Positions 49,054-64,000 of a DNA stretch of 64,000 nt are shown here, piece after piece. The stretch's first letter is position 1. Every line of letters begins with the position of its first letter. Source of the stretch: Cololabis saira (taxonomy: Eukaryota > Chordata > Actinopteri > Beloniformes > Belonidae); contig NC_084590.1 in the NCBI RefSeq assembly GCF_033807715.1, positions 37,143,005 through 37,207,004 on the forward strand. The letters run 5' to 3'. The position numbers and the translations under genes are program-made. The notes beneath the pieces are model-generated. The model saw only the letters and a program-made list of their open reading frames with translations. It ran no database searches and was not told where the DNA came from.

Positions 49054-49884
49054 TAGGAATGGGTGATATTTTACCGTTCACAATATACCGTCAAAAGAAT
49101 TCCTCACGATAAGAATTTGTCATGTCGCGGTAAAAACGACGTTGATGATGTTTTTGTGTAAAGCTGATTTTTGGAAGGAAGGAAGGAAGGAAGGAAGGAA
49201 GGAAGGAAGGAAGGAAGGAAGGAAGGAAGGAAGGAAGGAAGGAAGGAAGGAAGGAAGGAAGGAAGGGGAAAAAAGAAGGAAGGAAGGAAGGAAGCAAGGA
49301 AGGAAGGAAGGAAGGAAGGAAGGAAGGAAAGGGGAGAAGGAAGGGAGAAAACAAGGAAAGGAGGAAGGAAGGGAGAAAAGAGGAAGGGAAGAAGGAAGGA
49401 GAGAGCAGGAGGAAAGAAGGAAGGAAGGGGAAAAAAGAAGGAAGGAAGGAAGGAAGGAAGGAAGGAAGGAAGGAAGGAAGGAAGGAAGGAAGGAAGGAAG
49501 GAAGGAAGGAAGGAAGGAAGGAAGGAAGGAAGGAAGGAAGGAAGGAAGGAAGGAAGGAAGGAAGGAAGGAAGGAAAGAAAGGGGAGAAGGAAGGGAGAAA
49601 ACAAGGAAAGGAGGAAGGAAGGGAGAAAAGAGGAAGGGAAGAAGGAAGGAAAGAGCAGGAGGAAAGGAGGAAGGAAGGGAAAAAAGAAGGAAGGAAGGAA
49701 AGAAAGAAAGAAAGATAGATAAATTCCCATTGATGACAAACATGGCGGATCTGAGAGTGAGATAGATTCATAGTTAAAAAGGTGCAGTTGAATTGGTATT
49801 TTTTTTATCGTCATTTTTATCGTGATCAGGATAAATGCCAGAAATAATCGTGATACATTTTTTAGTCCATACCGCCCATCCCTA
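49054..49884. mobile_element. hAT-type MITE, family 2 copy B, with a GGAA array
   Basis: Ends TAGGAATGGGTGATATTTT and ACCGCCCATCCCTA, with a perfect 8-bp duplication CTTGGAAT (49046-49053 and 49885-49892). The arms are near-identical to the 25-kb copy. The internal GGAA array is shorter (about 530 bp), and its left junction differs from copy A. Confidence 0.92.
49173..49705 (+). repeat. (GGAA)n compound microsatellite inside the second hAT element
   Basis: A GGAA/GAAG array with two copies of the same complex interruption block (near 49328-49412 and 49580-49662) also seen in the 25-kb array. It closes with GAAA and GATA runs. Confidence 0.95.
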
Positions 49885-50342
49885 CTTGGAATTCGAAAGA
49901 AATGTTGCAAAAACCTTTTTACACCCTTTTACTCACCAGTCTGTTCTCAGGCTCCTGCTCTCCAATCACACGAGCCCCCAGTACAGGGGGCTCTGGTGAT
50001 CAACAAGTTTTACTGAAGTGGTTTTTCAGACATGTCAATAGTCCAGTTTATTACAAAAGTGTAATGGAAACCTTATTTTTGCATTTGTGTAAGTTTATCC
50101 TTATATACCTGGAGCCGAGGGCCATGGAGTACACAAGGGTGCTCTATATAGGCACTGTTTCAGTAGAATAATGACCCTGTCTATTAAAGTGATTCTGAAG
50201 CAGTTATTTGTTTGCTGAGAAAATATAGTGGCCTTGGATTCCCCCTCTGGTCAACAACATGAAGTCCACAATAATAAACCTGAATAACTGTAAAATAAGG
50301 ACTGCAGAAACTGTTCAAGCGGTAGAAATCCACAGAGTTTGA

Positions 50343-53102
<2,760 letters not shown>

Positions 53103-53110
53103 CTCTTCGG

Positions 53111-53734
53111 TAGGGCTGGGCGATATGGACCAAAAGTCATATCTCGATATTTTCTAGCTGAATGGCGATACTCGATATATATTGATATTTCTTCTGTGAC
53201 ATAATTGGGGTTTCCCCCAAAGCATTATAGCATAGCATCTCCGTTAGCTTCATTTTTTCTGAGGCAAACCCTTAAAAAAACAGTCAGTTTTAATACAAAG
53301 CCTCGTGCCAAATGTCACACAGGTACCTTTATTAACAGAGGTCTGCACAATATCAAAATGTATAAAACAAATGAAATAAAAATAGACTGCCTGCATATAT
53401 AGAATAAAAATGCTTCTTGAATCAAATAAAACAAATATCCCTTTCCTGCATAACAATTAAATTAAAATACACTGTGCAATTAATACAATGTAGACAGTAA
53501 CATGCAGACTTTTCCACTGAGGTTGACAGTTGTGCAAATAACAAAACATTTGTGCAAATCTCAAATAAAACATTCAACTCAATTTGTCACAAAATAAGCT
53601 ATATCAAAATCATAAAAAAAAAATGTAAAAAAAAATAAATAAATTAAATCGATATAAACGATATTGTCTCGTACCATATCGCGTTTGAAAATATATCGAT
53701 ATATATTCTAATCTCGATATATCGCCCAGCTCTA
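53111..53734. mobile_element. hAT-type MITE, family 1 copy B
   Basis: The same terminal repeats and interior as the 8.3-kb copy. The right terminus reads CGCCCAGCTCTA, with one change. The perfect 8-bp target duplication CTCTTCGG flanks it (53103-53110 and 53735-53742). It retains the segment containing AACAGTCAGTTTTAATACAA that copy A has lost. It is non-coding. Confidence 0.92.
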
Positions 53735-53742
53735 CTCTTCGG

Positions 53743-56700
53743 TAAGAAATAAATACAACTGCCCTCCTTGCGAGAGTTATTGGCATACACTTAAGCACAA
53801 TAGGTTATGTGCTCTGTGATGTGTCCTCCGAGATGTGTCACAGTAGATTCCTTTACCCAGTGCTCTTCGTGAGGCCCCAAGAGGCTCTATGAATAGCTTG
53901 TTTCCCTTTTCCTGGATGCGCAGATAGCAAAGTGAGGTAATGGATGGCACACTGCTCCACTTGAGCTGGAGATAACCTCGGGGCTTGCTGTCTAGTGGCC
54001 CGGCTGACTGCACAGCGCTGACCGCACAAGGTTGGCTGCAGGCCATCGCATCCACACGCAGATGCCTCCCTCCAGACACACAGTTTACTCTCTACAGCCA
54101 CAAACAACAGACGCAAAGGGATGTTTACGTGAATTTGGTCCGTGGCTTAAGACTCTCTTCAGCCAAGTTTATCTCAGCATCTCATTGATCTGGATGCTGC
54201 TGTGAAATCTCTGTCACCATGGACAGACAGTTGGCCTCTCTGACTCTCTGCTTAGTTGGGTGGGGGGGTCAGGGTGACAGGAGCGTTAGAGGCGGTGGGC
54301 TCCATCCTAACAGATTTTGAGTCATCTGCTGCGTAGGAAACAGTTGGCTGGCTTGCGCCGGTCCACAGGGAGTATTGCAACCTCCCACTGATTTGACGAC
54401 TTGCCGGGCTCATTGCACCGAGATCGGAGTCGATGTTGTTTTTGTTGATCCCCTCAGCCCAACTCCTCCCAAGTGAAATCTCTCTCTTGATATGTGAAGT
54501 TTGATGGATAACATGCTCATGAGTAATTATTAATTGCTCACAATCTTTGCCTTTCATTAAATTATTACACAAGCAGCAAAACTGTTGGAATCTGTCTCTT
54601 ACTTCTGGTTTATTGTGGCACCATATCCAGACTAGAATTCGTTAGTGTCGAAGGTAGAAAAAGACTGCAAAGAAGAAAGAAATGGGGAGAAAAAAAGAGC
54701 GAAAGCAAAGGCTGATTAAAAGAAATCATGACTGCTAAACCCCAGCAGAAGCGGGACTGAGAGCGCTGGCAGCCTGCCAGCGGACGAGAAGCAGTGTGTG
54801 TTACAGCGCCGTGGCGGTTATTTGTCTTTGCGAGGTTTGAAACAAATTGGTGCAAACGGCACAGCCAGGGTCCACGTCATGAGTCAACATGCAGCTGAGG
54901 CGTGGGCTCCACACCGCAGACGCTCCCAGGCCTCCTCTCCAATCTGTTTCACATTGGAATGCAGAGCTCTTCCACAGCCTCAAAGCCCAGTGATGTCGTC
55001 AATGCCAAGCTCGTCTTGCTGCGAAAAGGCTGTGTTTCATACTAGTGTCAAATGTTTTGCAAGTTATTATATTGGACGTAAAACTAGTTCCTTTGTGCTA
55101 ATTTGGCCAATTGAGTTTTAGGTTTTAGCTAGTTTTGGCGCTGAATTTCCAAGCGTGTTGATGCTCAGGGCTCTTTTAGTCCAAAATTGTTAGGTAAGGA
55201 TTGCAGTAGATTGTAAACGGTGTCTGATTTCACTCCCTACAGCACAGAACTGTCAGAGCCTTGCAGGGGAGATATGACTAACACTTGCATTTCAATTAGA
55301 CTTCTGTTTAACATTTTGTTTTCATGCATGTTACATGTGGTCTGCTGAACTTAGCGCATTCATCGCTTCAGGCCGTTTGCCTAAATCAATGCAATCCACG
55401 TAATCAAACCTGGAGAATTCATTTTTAGTCACCAGTCAATGTCAAAATGCCACTTTGAGAGGATAATTTCTGTAATACAAAACCAGGTTAACAGTGTAAA
55501 GAATGTGAGGTGCCTCTGATTGTTGAGCTCTGTATGTAGTTTATAAAGTTTGACCATGTTGACTAAACATACTCATGTTGTATCTCGGCAGGTGTTGACT
55601 GACATAATTGACCTGAAATGTTGTTGTCCCTCCCTGCAGTGACAGTTTGCCTGCGAGTAAAAGGGGAGAAAGATGCTCGCGTCTCCTTCCGTCATTTGTC
55701 AAACGTCAGACTGAGTTTCAGAGCTTGGTTTGCACAGACATGAAAGACCTCGCCCACACACACAACCCTCCCCACCAAAACTAATACCGCAGGCAGGATG
55801 GTAGGCCAAGAGCTGCACACACTCACCATGGGAAAGTGAAGGGGAGCAGCAGATAAGAGTCAGCGCAGAGAAGCAGGGCAGCCTTTCACAGATTGTTCAG
55901 GGCTTTGTGCTGTTTCACAGCAAACACTGGCATCGAGCCTAAAGACAACACACACCCGGCACGGATACAAACTCGTACCAATGCACTGGTTTACATAGCA
56001 ATGAAGGCTTAGATGGGAAAGGCAAGACTTCCTGTGACTGTGTTCGTGTTTGATTCCAACAAGCTTTCATTGTCTGTACCTTGCTCGATTGAGGGACGTC
56101 TAGTCGAGGGGTTGTGTCAGAAATACAGTGCATAAGCTGAAGGGGCAGCTGTACAGATGTCAGTAAAGGCATACGTCAATCATTCCTCCGTCTGTGTCTG
56201 GCAGCGTACTGCGCCTGGAAAAATGGGCAGACAAGATTTCCATAATCCAAACCCCTTTCATCATCCCTCTATTTCTTTCCTTGAGGAAATGGGGGGATGA
56301 TGATGACGAGACAAAAATAGTATAAGAGGTGAAATCGGGCCATAAAACATTCAACTCAAATCTTTAGAATAATGAATGAAGTACTTCTGAAATCCTCACA
56401 TAAATATCTAGGGCCTTTATGATGATCGTTTAACAATCTGTTTACATTACCGAGAAACGGAAAATGGCACTCATAAGATGTGCGACAGACAGCTGTTTTC
56501 CTGAAACATCCGCTTCTCTCGGTTCGCAGCCGTGTAGGAAATGGCTCGTCTCCGTTAAGGAGAAGTCCACTTTGACCTCTTCGCTTTGTTTATCTGAAGA
56601 GATTCCCAGAGAATGCCCAGATTTTCTTGGGATGTCTTTGAAAATGTGGAGTGATTGCACAACGCTGTTTGTGGCTGTGTATCCAGACAAATCCCTGAAC

Positions 56701-59180
56701 TTTCTTTTTTTGGTTGCCTCAGTTACTGCTTGTTCATCTTTGTGTAATCCCTACCTCTGGCTACACTGCAGCAACGGAGCTTGGGTAGGACGGGTGCTGT
56801 GTCCCAAGACAGTGAAGTATGATATTAATGTTATGAAGTGCTAGTCTAGAGTAGATAAGATATAGTACGCAAGCTCTTAAGTCCAGTGGGTCTGTGCAAC
56901 CACTCAGGGGGAGTACTGATAGCAGAGTACTTCACTTCCCTCCTCTTAAAATCTCGCTATGCTATTAGTGTACATTGCTGTGTGTTGTTCCCATGTGTCT
57001 TTTAATGAGTTTATTTATTTATCTATTTCGTTTTTAATCAAAATGTCCCTGTTCGCTTGAGTTGCACCCTGGCTCCGTGCCACGTGTGGTAAGCTGTGTG
57101 TCAGTACTTGTGAGAGCCACCGCCGACTCTAATCTCAGTTTCTTCTGCAGAAACCTAAGTATTACTCTGGTTGTGATGTGTAATCTCCTCTTGGTCATAG
57201 CCCATCCTGCGGTCAAAGAGGCTGCATGTATGTGTGTTTACGTGTCTGCAAAGACTTCTGGTATCTGGTCATATGATGAGCTGCTCGGCTCGGCGGACAC
57301 GCTCCGGTTATTAAACTTAGTTAAGCCCTAACTTTGAAACCTTCTATCATGCCCCTCGATCCGAGACGATGGCGTTGCAGAGGATTAAGGGGTTTGAGAA
57401 GTACAACTTGAAGGGTTTGCAGTCGGTTTTCAGCAAAGTTAGAAAAGTGCACTCAAGGGGCAGAGTCGTGGATTTTACTTAGGCCTGCCTTTTCAGTTGA
57501 TATACCGCCAAATCGCCACCTATTAATACTTTTTCAGCTACTCTAACTGTCAGAGGATGACTTGGTGGTTCAAAGTTCATCCAGCTCTCATGATGTCCTT
57601 GAGTAAGAATCAAGAGTTTACATAAAAGATTGATTTTGTCATTTGCTGTGAAGAAATGTGGAAATCACACTTGTGTCTTTAACCATAGACAGACTCTACA
57701 AAGTGTTTTGTTTCTTTTTCTACCCAGTGCTTTTTCGCCTTGTACGTCATAGAAAAGGTGCAATATGAAGGTGTCTGTGAGGCGCTGTAGTCAGTAGCGC
57801 AAAGTGCAACTAATGGTCCATAGGACCTGATAAGTGTTTTATAAATGCAGTCCATTTAACAAATGCATTTGTCCCTTTAACAGTCACATTCATTTTGGAT
57901 ATGTAAGTGACATTGACAGCAGGGCTGTCAATCTTTGGATACGAGAATATGGTGCACGTATGTGATGGGATATCATTTGCAGGTAAGACTGTTTGGAGTT
58001 TTGAAAGGTTGCAATGTGTTGCAGCAGACGGAGTTTTTCTGCTCATCTTCAATGAACTGATGACACAGGAAACATCTGTGCCAACGCTTGCAATTCCATT
58101 ATGTTGGGCATTTTACCTTCCAACATGCTATCACTTCTTCTTGTCTGACTCTATTTACCCCAATCTTTTGCTTCACTCACCGTGTCTCTTGTGATTTACT
58201 GAACAAAGAGTGTCAAGACCAAAGGCACATATTTCTAATATCTCTGCAAAAAAAAATGAGAGGAAGAGGTGGTGAAATGAGGGGAAAGAACCCATCTGAA
58301 ATGATATTAGCTGTAGCGCGCTACGGAGAGCAAGGGGCTGATGAGGTAAACACTCATCCAAACACTCATAATGATCTCCCCCACGCTATCAAACTACAAA
58401 TGAGAGAGTTTTCCTGTTGCTGATTGTGGATAGTCGCAGCCTTGCCATCAGTCAGTGACACATGCGAACAGGGAATGCACGATGGCATTCCGATGGCATC
58501 AAATTGACCTTGCTTATTGTGGAGGATAATCATATCATTAATTGTGAGAAAATGATTTTTCCCCTTGTCTTGTGACAGGCATCCAGAAATCGAACTGAAA
58601 CTGTTGCCGGTGATCATGGCGTGTCACTGGGTCTGGCTGTCTGAGCCGTCTTTAATGCAAACATTTCCTTTCCAAGTCCCAGATATTCAGCATGTTAGGT
58701 CATGTTGCAAGTCAAAGGTCCAATCTCATTAGCGCTCATTGTTGACTAATGATAAAGAAAACTGAGAGAATGTTGTTTACGCATCTCGAGTTGAACTTCA
58801 TGTGCGGTGCACATCGTCTGTGGAGGGTATGTCAAAATATACAATAGTCTAATTAGGAGCATACGGAGAAGAGGAGCCTGACAGAGCAGTGAATGGAGCA
58901 GAAACACCCTCACCTCTTCTTTGTGCCTGTGTGACCTTTCTAAACAGGGTGTGGCAAGAGCACAAAAGGATCCCCATGTAACCATATACTGGCAAAGAGT
59001 CGGATAAAAGACAGACAGGGGGACGTCATGTATAAAAGGAGAAAAGTTGAGAGCACCCATTCAAAATTCAAACAGTAGCCAGTGTTGCTGTGGGTAGGTT
59101 TGAAATAGCTGACATCTGACTCAGTGAGGCCCGGTATTGTATGGCCGTAGTGCCGTTGTTACGCTTGGGGGTGTGTGGTT

Positions 59181-59257
<77 letters not shown>

Positions 59258-59345
59258 ATTCTCCCTCCCACACCTCTTCATCTCTCCTCCCTTCTTACGC
59301 TGGTATCATATTCTAATGTCATTGGCACCGTTGCTCTGTTGGGCT
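53743..59345 (+). other. robo1 intron sequence
   Basis: No exon encoding the second Ig domain could be found, so the intron probably extends through here. It ends with a GT microsatellite. Confidence 0.6.
59182..59255 (+). repeat. (GT)n microsatellite
   Basis: About 37 GT units, 90 bp upstream of hAT family 1 copy C. Confidence 0.97.
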
Positions 59346-59941
59346 TAGGTCTGGGCGATATGGACCAAAAGTCATATCTCGATATTTTCTAGCTAAATGG
59401 CGATACTCGATATATATCGATATTTTTTCTGTGCCTTAATTGGGGTTTCCCCCAAAGCATTATAGCATAGCATCTCTGTTAGCTTCATTTTCTTCTGAGG
59501 CAAACCCTTAAAAAAACAGTCAGTTTTAATACAAAGCCTCGTGCCAAATGTCACACAGGTACCTTTGTTAACAGAGGTCTGCACAATATCAAAATGTATA
59601 AAACAAATGAAATAAAAATAAACTGCCTGCATATATAGAATAAAAATGCTTCTTGAATAAAATAAAACAAATATCCCTTTCCTGCATAACAATTAAATTA
59701 AAATACACTGTGCAATTAATACAATGTAGACAGTAACAGGCAGACTTTTCCACTGAGGTTGACAGTTGTGCAAATAACAAAACATTTGTGCAAATCTCAA
59801 ATAAAACATTCAAGTCAATTTGTCACAAAATAAGCTATATCAAATTTTTTTTAAATCGATATAAACGATATTGTCTCGTACCATATCGCGTTTGAAAATA
59901 TATCGATATATATTAAAATCTCGATATATCGCCCAGCCCTA
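59346..59941. mobile_element. hAT-type MITE, family 1 copy C, no clear duplication
   Basis: A 596-bp copy of the same family with left end TAGGTCTGGGCGATA (one change) and right end ATATCGCCCAGCCCTA. The flanks GTTGGGCT and GGCTGACG do not form an 8-bp duplication, unlike the other two copies. The poly(A)-rich segment before the right arm is much shorter than in copy A. Confidence 0.88.
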
Positions 59942-61167
59942 GGCTGACGGCTGCTACCTGGCAGGTCGCTCAGAGAGCCCCGTGGTGACGAGGTGAGATG
60001 GAGCCAGTCTTCTTCCCAGAGGTCTTCCTCAAGTCTGACATTCACTAATTCCACTTTTCAACACTTGTCTCACAATATTCCCATCTCGTTCGAGGAACAC
60101 TTATTCCCAAGAGACACTGGATGACTTCTTAACTCTACTACAGCCTGTTTGTCAAATAATAATTTATGTTCTTTACACGTGGACTTCAGAATCAATTTAA
60201 CTTTCTCCGTGAAGATCTTGCCAATAAGCGTGATGATAATCTCAGGACCTGGCCTTTTGCGTCCAGCCGCGTTTCTCCCTTTTAAATGGGATTAGTTGAG
60301 AGTGCCGACTCTGCAGGTGGGGCCCTAAGTTAATTTAGCCCACTGTTTAGAGCTGTAATAGCTTATTGATTGCCTGACAGAGATGCAAGAAGCAACATGG
60401 AAGGGCATAGGCGGGGAAGAGAATAAGTTAATCATCTGTGCATGTTTCCCAGATTTAATCGCATTACCCAAGGTTCACCACTGCCATGTAAATTCGCATA
60501 CAGCCTTCGAAGAATTGGAGTAACTACTCTAAAGACAGACGGGACCTGGCTGATTTGGTGTAACCTTTCCTCAGCTGCAGTCTGGTCCCTGTCAGGCTGA
60601 TGCTCTCAGTCCTGCTCTGGCCCCGGTCCTGAGGGATGCAGGCTCCCTGACGAGGGAGCCAGTTTAATTCATGCTAAGCCCTCGGGTTAATTCTAAATGT
60701 CCTACCAGTGGTGACCTCCATCTGCTGTCGTCTGAGCAACATCGGTCTGGCTTTCATGACTCAAACACTAACGCTCAGGCAGCTGGCTGGACCATCGCTC
60801 GTTTGCTGCACAATTTTCTTCTGTGCTGAAGTGAAAGCCCTTCGCGGTGTGTTTACAGTATGAGCAGGAGGGCCGTGCATGTGTTTCTTTGAGGAACTCT
60901 GGCCCATTACCACTGTCCTCACATACACTCCCCTCCCCACATCTGGTTACCTGGGAACTGAACATTTTACTTTTATTTGACCCTTTGAGGTAGCAGAACA
61001 AATGGCGAGGCTGCTCCCTTATTTCAACAGCTATGTTTAAAGCTGCCGTTCATTTTTCTACCCTAACTGTAGCCGTATTTACTTTAACTTCCCCTTCACT
61101 CACTACGTCTGATTATGATGTCTTTGAGAACCAAAATCTGTATCGCATCAACATTACTTTCAGGCCT
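59942..61167 (+). other. robo1 intron sequence between two hAT MITEs
   Basis: Unique sequence; 60180-60720 has a mixed, non-repetitive composition with several TAAT cores. Confidence 0.55.
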
Positions 61168-61175
61168 GTTACAGG

Positions 61176-61699
61176 CAGTGGTGGACAGTAACGGAGTAAA
61201 TTTACTTGAGTACTGTACTTAAGTACATATCCAGAGGATTTGTACTTTACTTGAGTATTATATTTCTTTGGTACTTATTACTCTTACTTGAATACATTTC
61301 CAAGACAAATATTTTCACTTTTACTCGAGTAAATTTCTAGGAAGGCTGAAAAGTACTCGTTACTTTCACGTCTGCTCTTTTTTCTTCTTCCCTAAAGCTG
61401 GTTTCAAAGAGTTAATTCTCAGAAACAAGAGTTAAAAGATCCTTAAATTAATTTAGAAAAAATATAGTAATTTACTGATGTGGAAAATAAGAAATTTACT
61501 CTTACTCTTACTTTTACTTAAAGTAAATTTAAAAGCATTTACTTTTGGATACTTAAGTAACTTTAAAAGCAAGTACTTTTCTACTCTTACTCGAGTAATA
61601 TTTTGACTGAGCTACTTTTACTTGTAATAGAGTAAATTTTGACCAGTAGTATTTGTACTCTTACTCAAGTACTGGGGTTGAGTACTCTGTCCACCTCTG
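61176..61699. mobile_element. hAT-type MITE rich in TACTT/AAGTA motifs
   Basis: Ends CAGTGGTGGACAGTAAC and GTACTCTGTCCACCTCTG are imperfect inverted repeats. The flanks GTTACAGG (61168-61175) and CTTACAGG (61700-61707) match at 7 of 8 positions, fitting a hAT target duplication with one later mutation. The 524-bp interior is dominated by ACTTNAGTA-like palindromic units and encodes nothing. This type is very common in teleost genomes. Confidence 0.85.
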
Positions 61700-61707
61700 C
61701 TTACAGG

Positions 61708-64000
61708 ATCTCATATTTAGTTCTATTCTCACAAAGAGCAGAAGAAACCGGGTTTGGCTGTGATTGGACTTTGCCCGTTCTTCGGCCTGGCTTCTATCAA
61801 TCTGTCTGCGCCGAAATGCCTAACTAACCTAAAGCCAAACACCAGCACAGGAGGAGGGAGGTGAAGGAGTGACATTATGTAAACACAGAGACAGAGTAAT
61901 GTTGACCTCACACCCCATCACAAACACGAGCTGTCACTGACCTGACGGTCGAATTCCTAACTGGCGACGGCGAGAGAAAAACATCTGCCAAAACTTTAGC
62001 CCACATCTCAGACTTCATCGCGCTCCGTCTCCTGCAGGTACATTTAAATCTCGACGAAAAAAGGCCTTGATGTGATTCAAAATGGCCGCACAAAAATCTG
62101 GCGCTTTGAGATCAAACATGCGGAAGGGGAGATAGGAGAGAACAGCAAAGATGCGGATAAACTGTCAAAGAGAAAATTGTGGACAAGCTGCCATTAAGCA
62201 TGGGACGGGAGATGCAAAGGAGGAGGCTCCAGTTGGACAGCCAGTCTCTCTTGGCTTGTGAGGGGAAGATAAGGAGACAGGTGGTGTTGTGTTCTCTCTA
62301 AGATCTCCGACAGCTGGCAGCTCTCTTGCTATGCGCGCGCTCCGATAGAATGTGTGCGTGTCAATGAGACGGCGTGCGTGTTTGTGTGACATTTGTGTTT
62401 ACGGCTACATGTGTCTGCATTGAGAACACTTGCCAGCAGAGATATTTACCTAAACTCCATCTCAACCCTGACACAGAGGACTTGTTCTCCTCCATTTTAC
62501 TTTTATCATTTTAATTTCCCTTTGCTTTAAACTTAAAGCTTTTCCTTGTCATGCCGGTATCCCTTTGATTGCTATTAAAACTGAAATAAATCTTCCGTTT
62601 CAGTTAACAATGCATCTGATGCAAGCTTTTAATAAAAACGATTACTTCTGCTAGACAGAGTAGATTTACATTTAGTTAATTCATTTATCTTTTTTCAGTT
62701 TCAGGAAGAGGAGGTTGCTTCACTGATTATTAATATTTGCTGCAGGACTGCCGGTTTTTTTTATGCATCAAGTGGGAGTCATTCCAGGCCAGAGACAGAC
62801 AATCAGGAGCGTTTTGCAGCAAGTTCCTGGTGGAACAAAGCTTTGAATTTGACAGATTTATCACATTTTCTGAGGTGTCAAGAATGAAGTCGCATAAATT
62901 TGCTAAATAAAATGACAGAAATGGCCCAAACCAGCAAATAAAAGGGAAAAAAAAATAGTGAAAACATTCCTTTAAACTCTTAAGCATTAATGTTAATGTT
63001 GTATAACAGCAAAATTGAATAATTTATTTTACTAGTGAAAATAAAATTGGGTCAGTGAAATGCTAATTGGAATCCGTACAAGGAGTAACAATTGTCCCGT
63101 TGTACTGAAACACAAAGCCACAATCTTGATTTCATGACACTGAACGCTTTTCCATGACGAGCATATGCCAGGATAACAAATGAGCCAAAACTGAAGGGAC
63201 TTGGAATTCCTGGATGTTGGCCTGGCAGTATGTAGTGTTCGTGTACTGTGGTTAGTGCAGAGTTCTTTACTGTGTTGGCTTTGGGCTCCTTCCATATACA
63301 GCGCTGTGTTTGATCTGGCGGGGCAGCGGCCACTGAGAAGAGCTCGTGTCATCTCAGTGGCGGACTGCTTCTGTTTGCAGAAAAAGGAAAAGAGATGGTA
63401 CTAAATGGTCCAGAGGCGGTTATTTGCTGTTGGCAAACAGAGACTGTCCTCAGCGGTGAAGTACTCCGTTGCCACAGTGGCCTGACAGCTGGCTTTCATC
63501 CCTGAGGGATGCAGAGGTTGTTCACATTGCAGGCTACTCTTAAATGTAATTCAGGCTCTGAATGGCCATCGCACTCTGGTGAAGGCTCAGAATAAAGATT
63601 CCCCTCCAGCTCTGCTTTTGGCCACCAGAATGAGAATCCATTTCCTCAACCGCTATTGATTGATGTCAACTGCTATAAGTACTCTTTTTTTTTTTTCTCC
63701 TCTGTTTTGCCAATGTTTCTTTGAAGTAGCTGTGATGCCTCTTCGCGTCCCACCTTCAGCAAAAACGGCTGGCCTGCACCTGATCCATTGATGTTTCACG
63801 CCCCAGAGGTTACTCTGGATGGGCTGCCTTTCTTTGTGGTGGGGAACTTTTTCATGTGCAAAATTTAACGACTGTTTTCCAACATGAAAGGACGTTTTCT
63901 CCCCAGCGCCGTCACATTCGCTCTAGATTCATTTTTTTCTCTAAATTTGTCATCCTCCATTCATCTGTCATTAGCTCTAGACTCCAGAAACATATGCATC
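61708..64000 (+). other. robo1 intron sequence to the window end
   Basis: No exon, repeat boundary or RNA gene recognised. Confidence 0.55.

Noticed and set aside
49091..49910. Long low-complexity frames in the second GGAA array
   Set aside because: Same microsatellite artefact.

Overview
This window looks like nuclear DNA of a ray-finned (teleost, probably percomorph) fish. It is mostly non-coding and AT-leaning. It is full of non-autonomous DNA transposons with intact target-site duplications, LINE 3' ends, a tRNA-derived SINE and long microsatellites, and all recognisable coding sequence lies in spliced exons ending at GT/AG sites. There are no bacterial-type genes, operons or CRISPR arrays.

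The recognisable gene is the 5' end of a roundabout axon-guidance receptor on the plus strand, best matched to robo1. Three coding exons are visible. Exon 1a (16657-16921) encodes a long N-terminus whose last residues match the human ROBO1 long isoform. Exon 1b (31999-32059) encodes a short signal peptide like the DUTT1-type ROBO1 isoform. A common exon (50371-50697) encodes the first Ig domain, which binds Slit. Both first exons end in phase 1 and fit the same acceptor, so the window captures two alternative promoters feeding one receptor. The next (Ig2) exon was not found, so the gene continues to the right. A possible extra secreted-peptide exon lies at 28540-28738. It has a strong start context, a hydrophobic leader, a consensus donor and the same phase; its identity is unknown.

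Layout: 1-16.6 kb is upstream or 5' intronic DNA with a SINE, three LINE tails, a hAT MITE and a TTAA-flanked MITE. 16.6-31 kb is the intron or intergenic span between the two promoters, with a (GT)50 tract, an inverted second copy of the TTAA MITE, a small retroposon with a 14-bp duplication and a 1.4-kb hAT element swollen by a GGAA array. 31.0-32.06 kb is a CpG-richer promoter and leader with several upstream ORFs. 32-50.4 kb is an intron with a possible Harbinger remnant and a second GGAA-bearing hAT element. 50.7-64 kb is the next intron, with two more copies of the first hAT MITE and a fourth type of hAT MITE.

Most of the unusual structure is in the mobile elements. Eight elements have target-site duplications that could be read directly: five hAT at 8 bp, one TTAA pair with a readable empty site, and two retroposons at 11 and 14 bp. 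Everything here is by eye; no alignment, RNA or database search was run.
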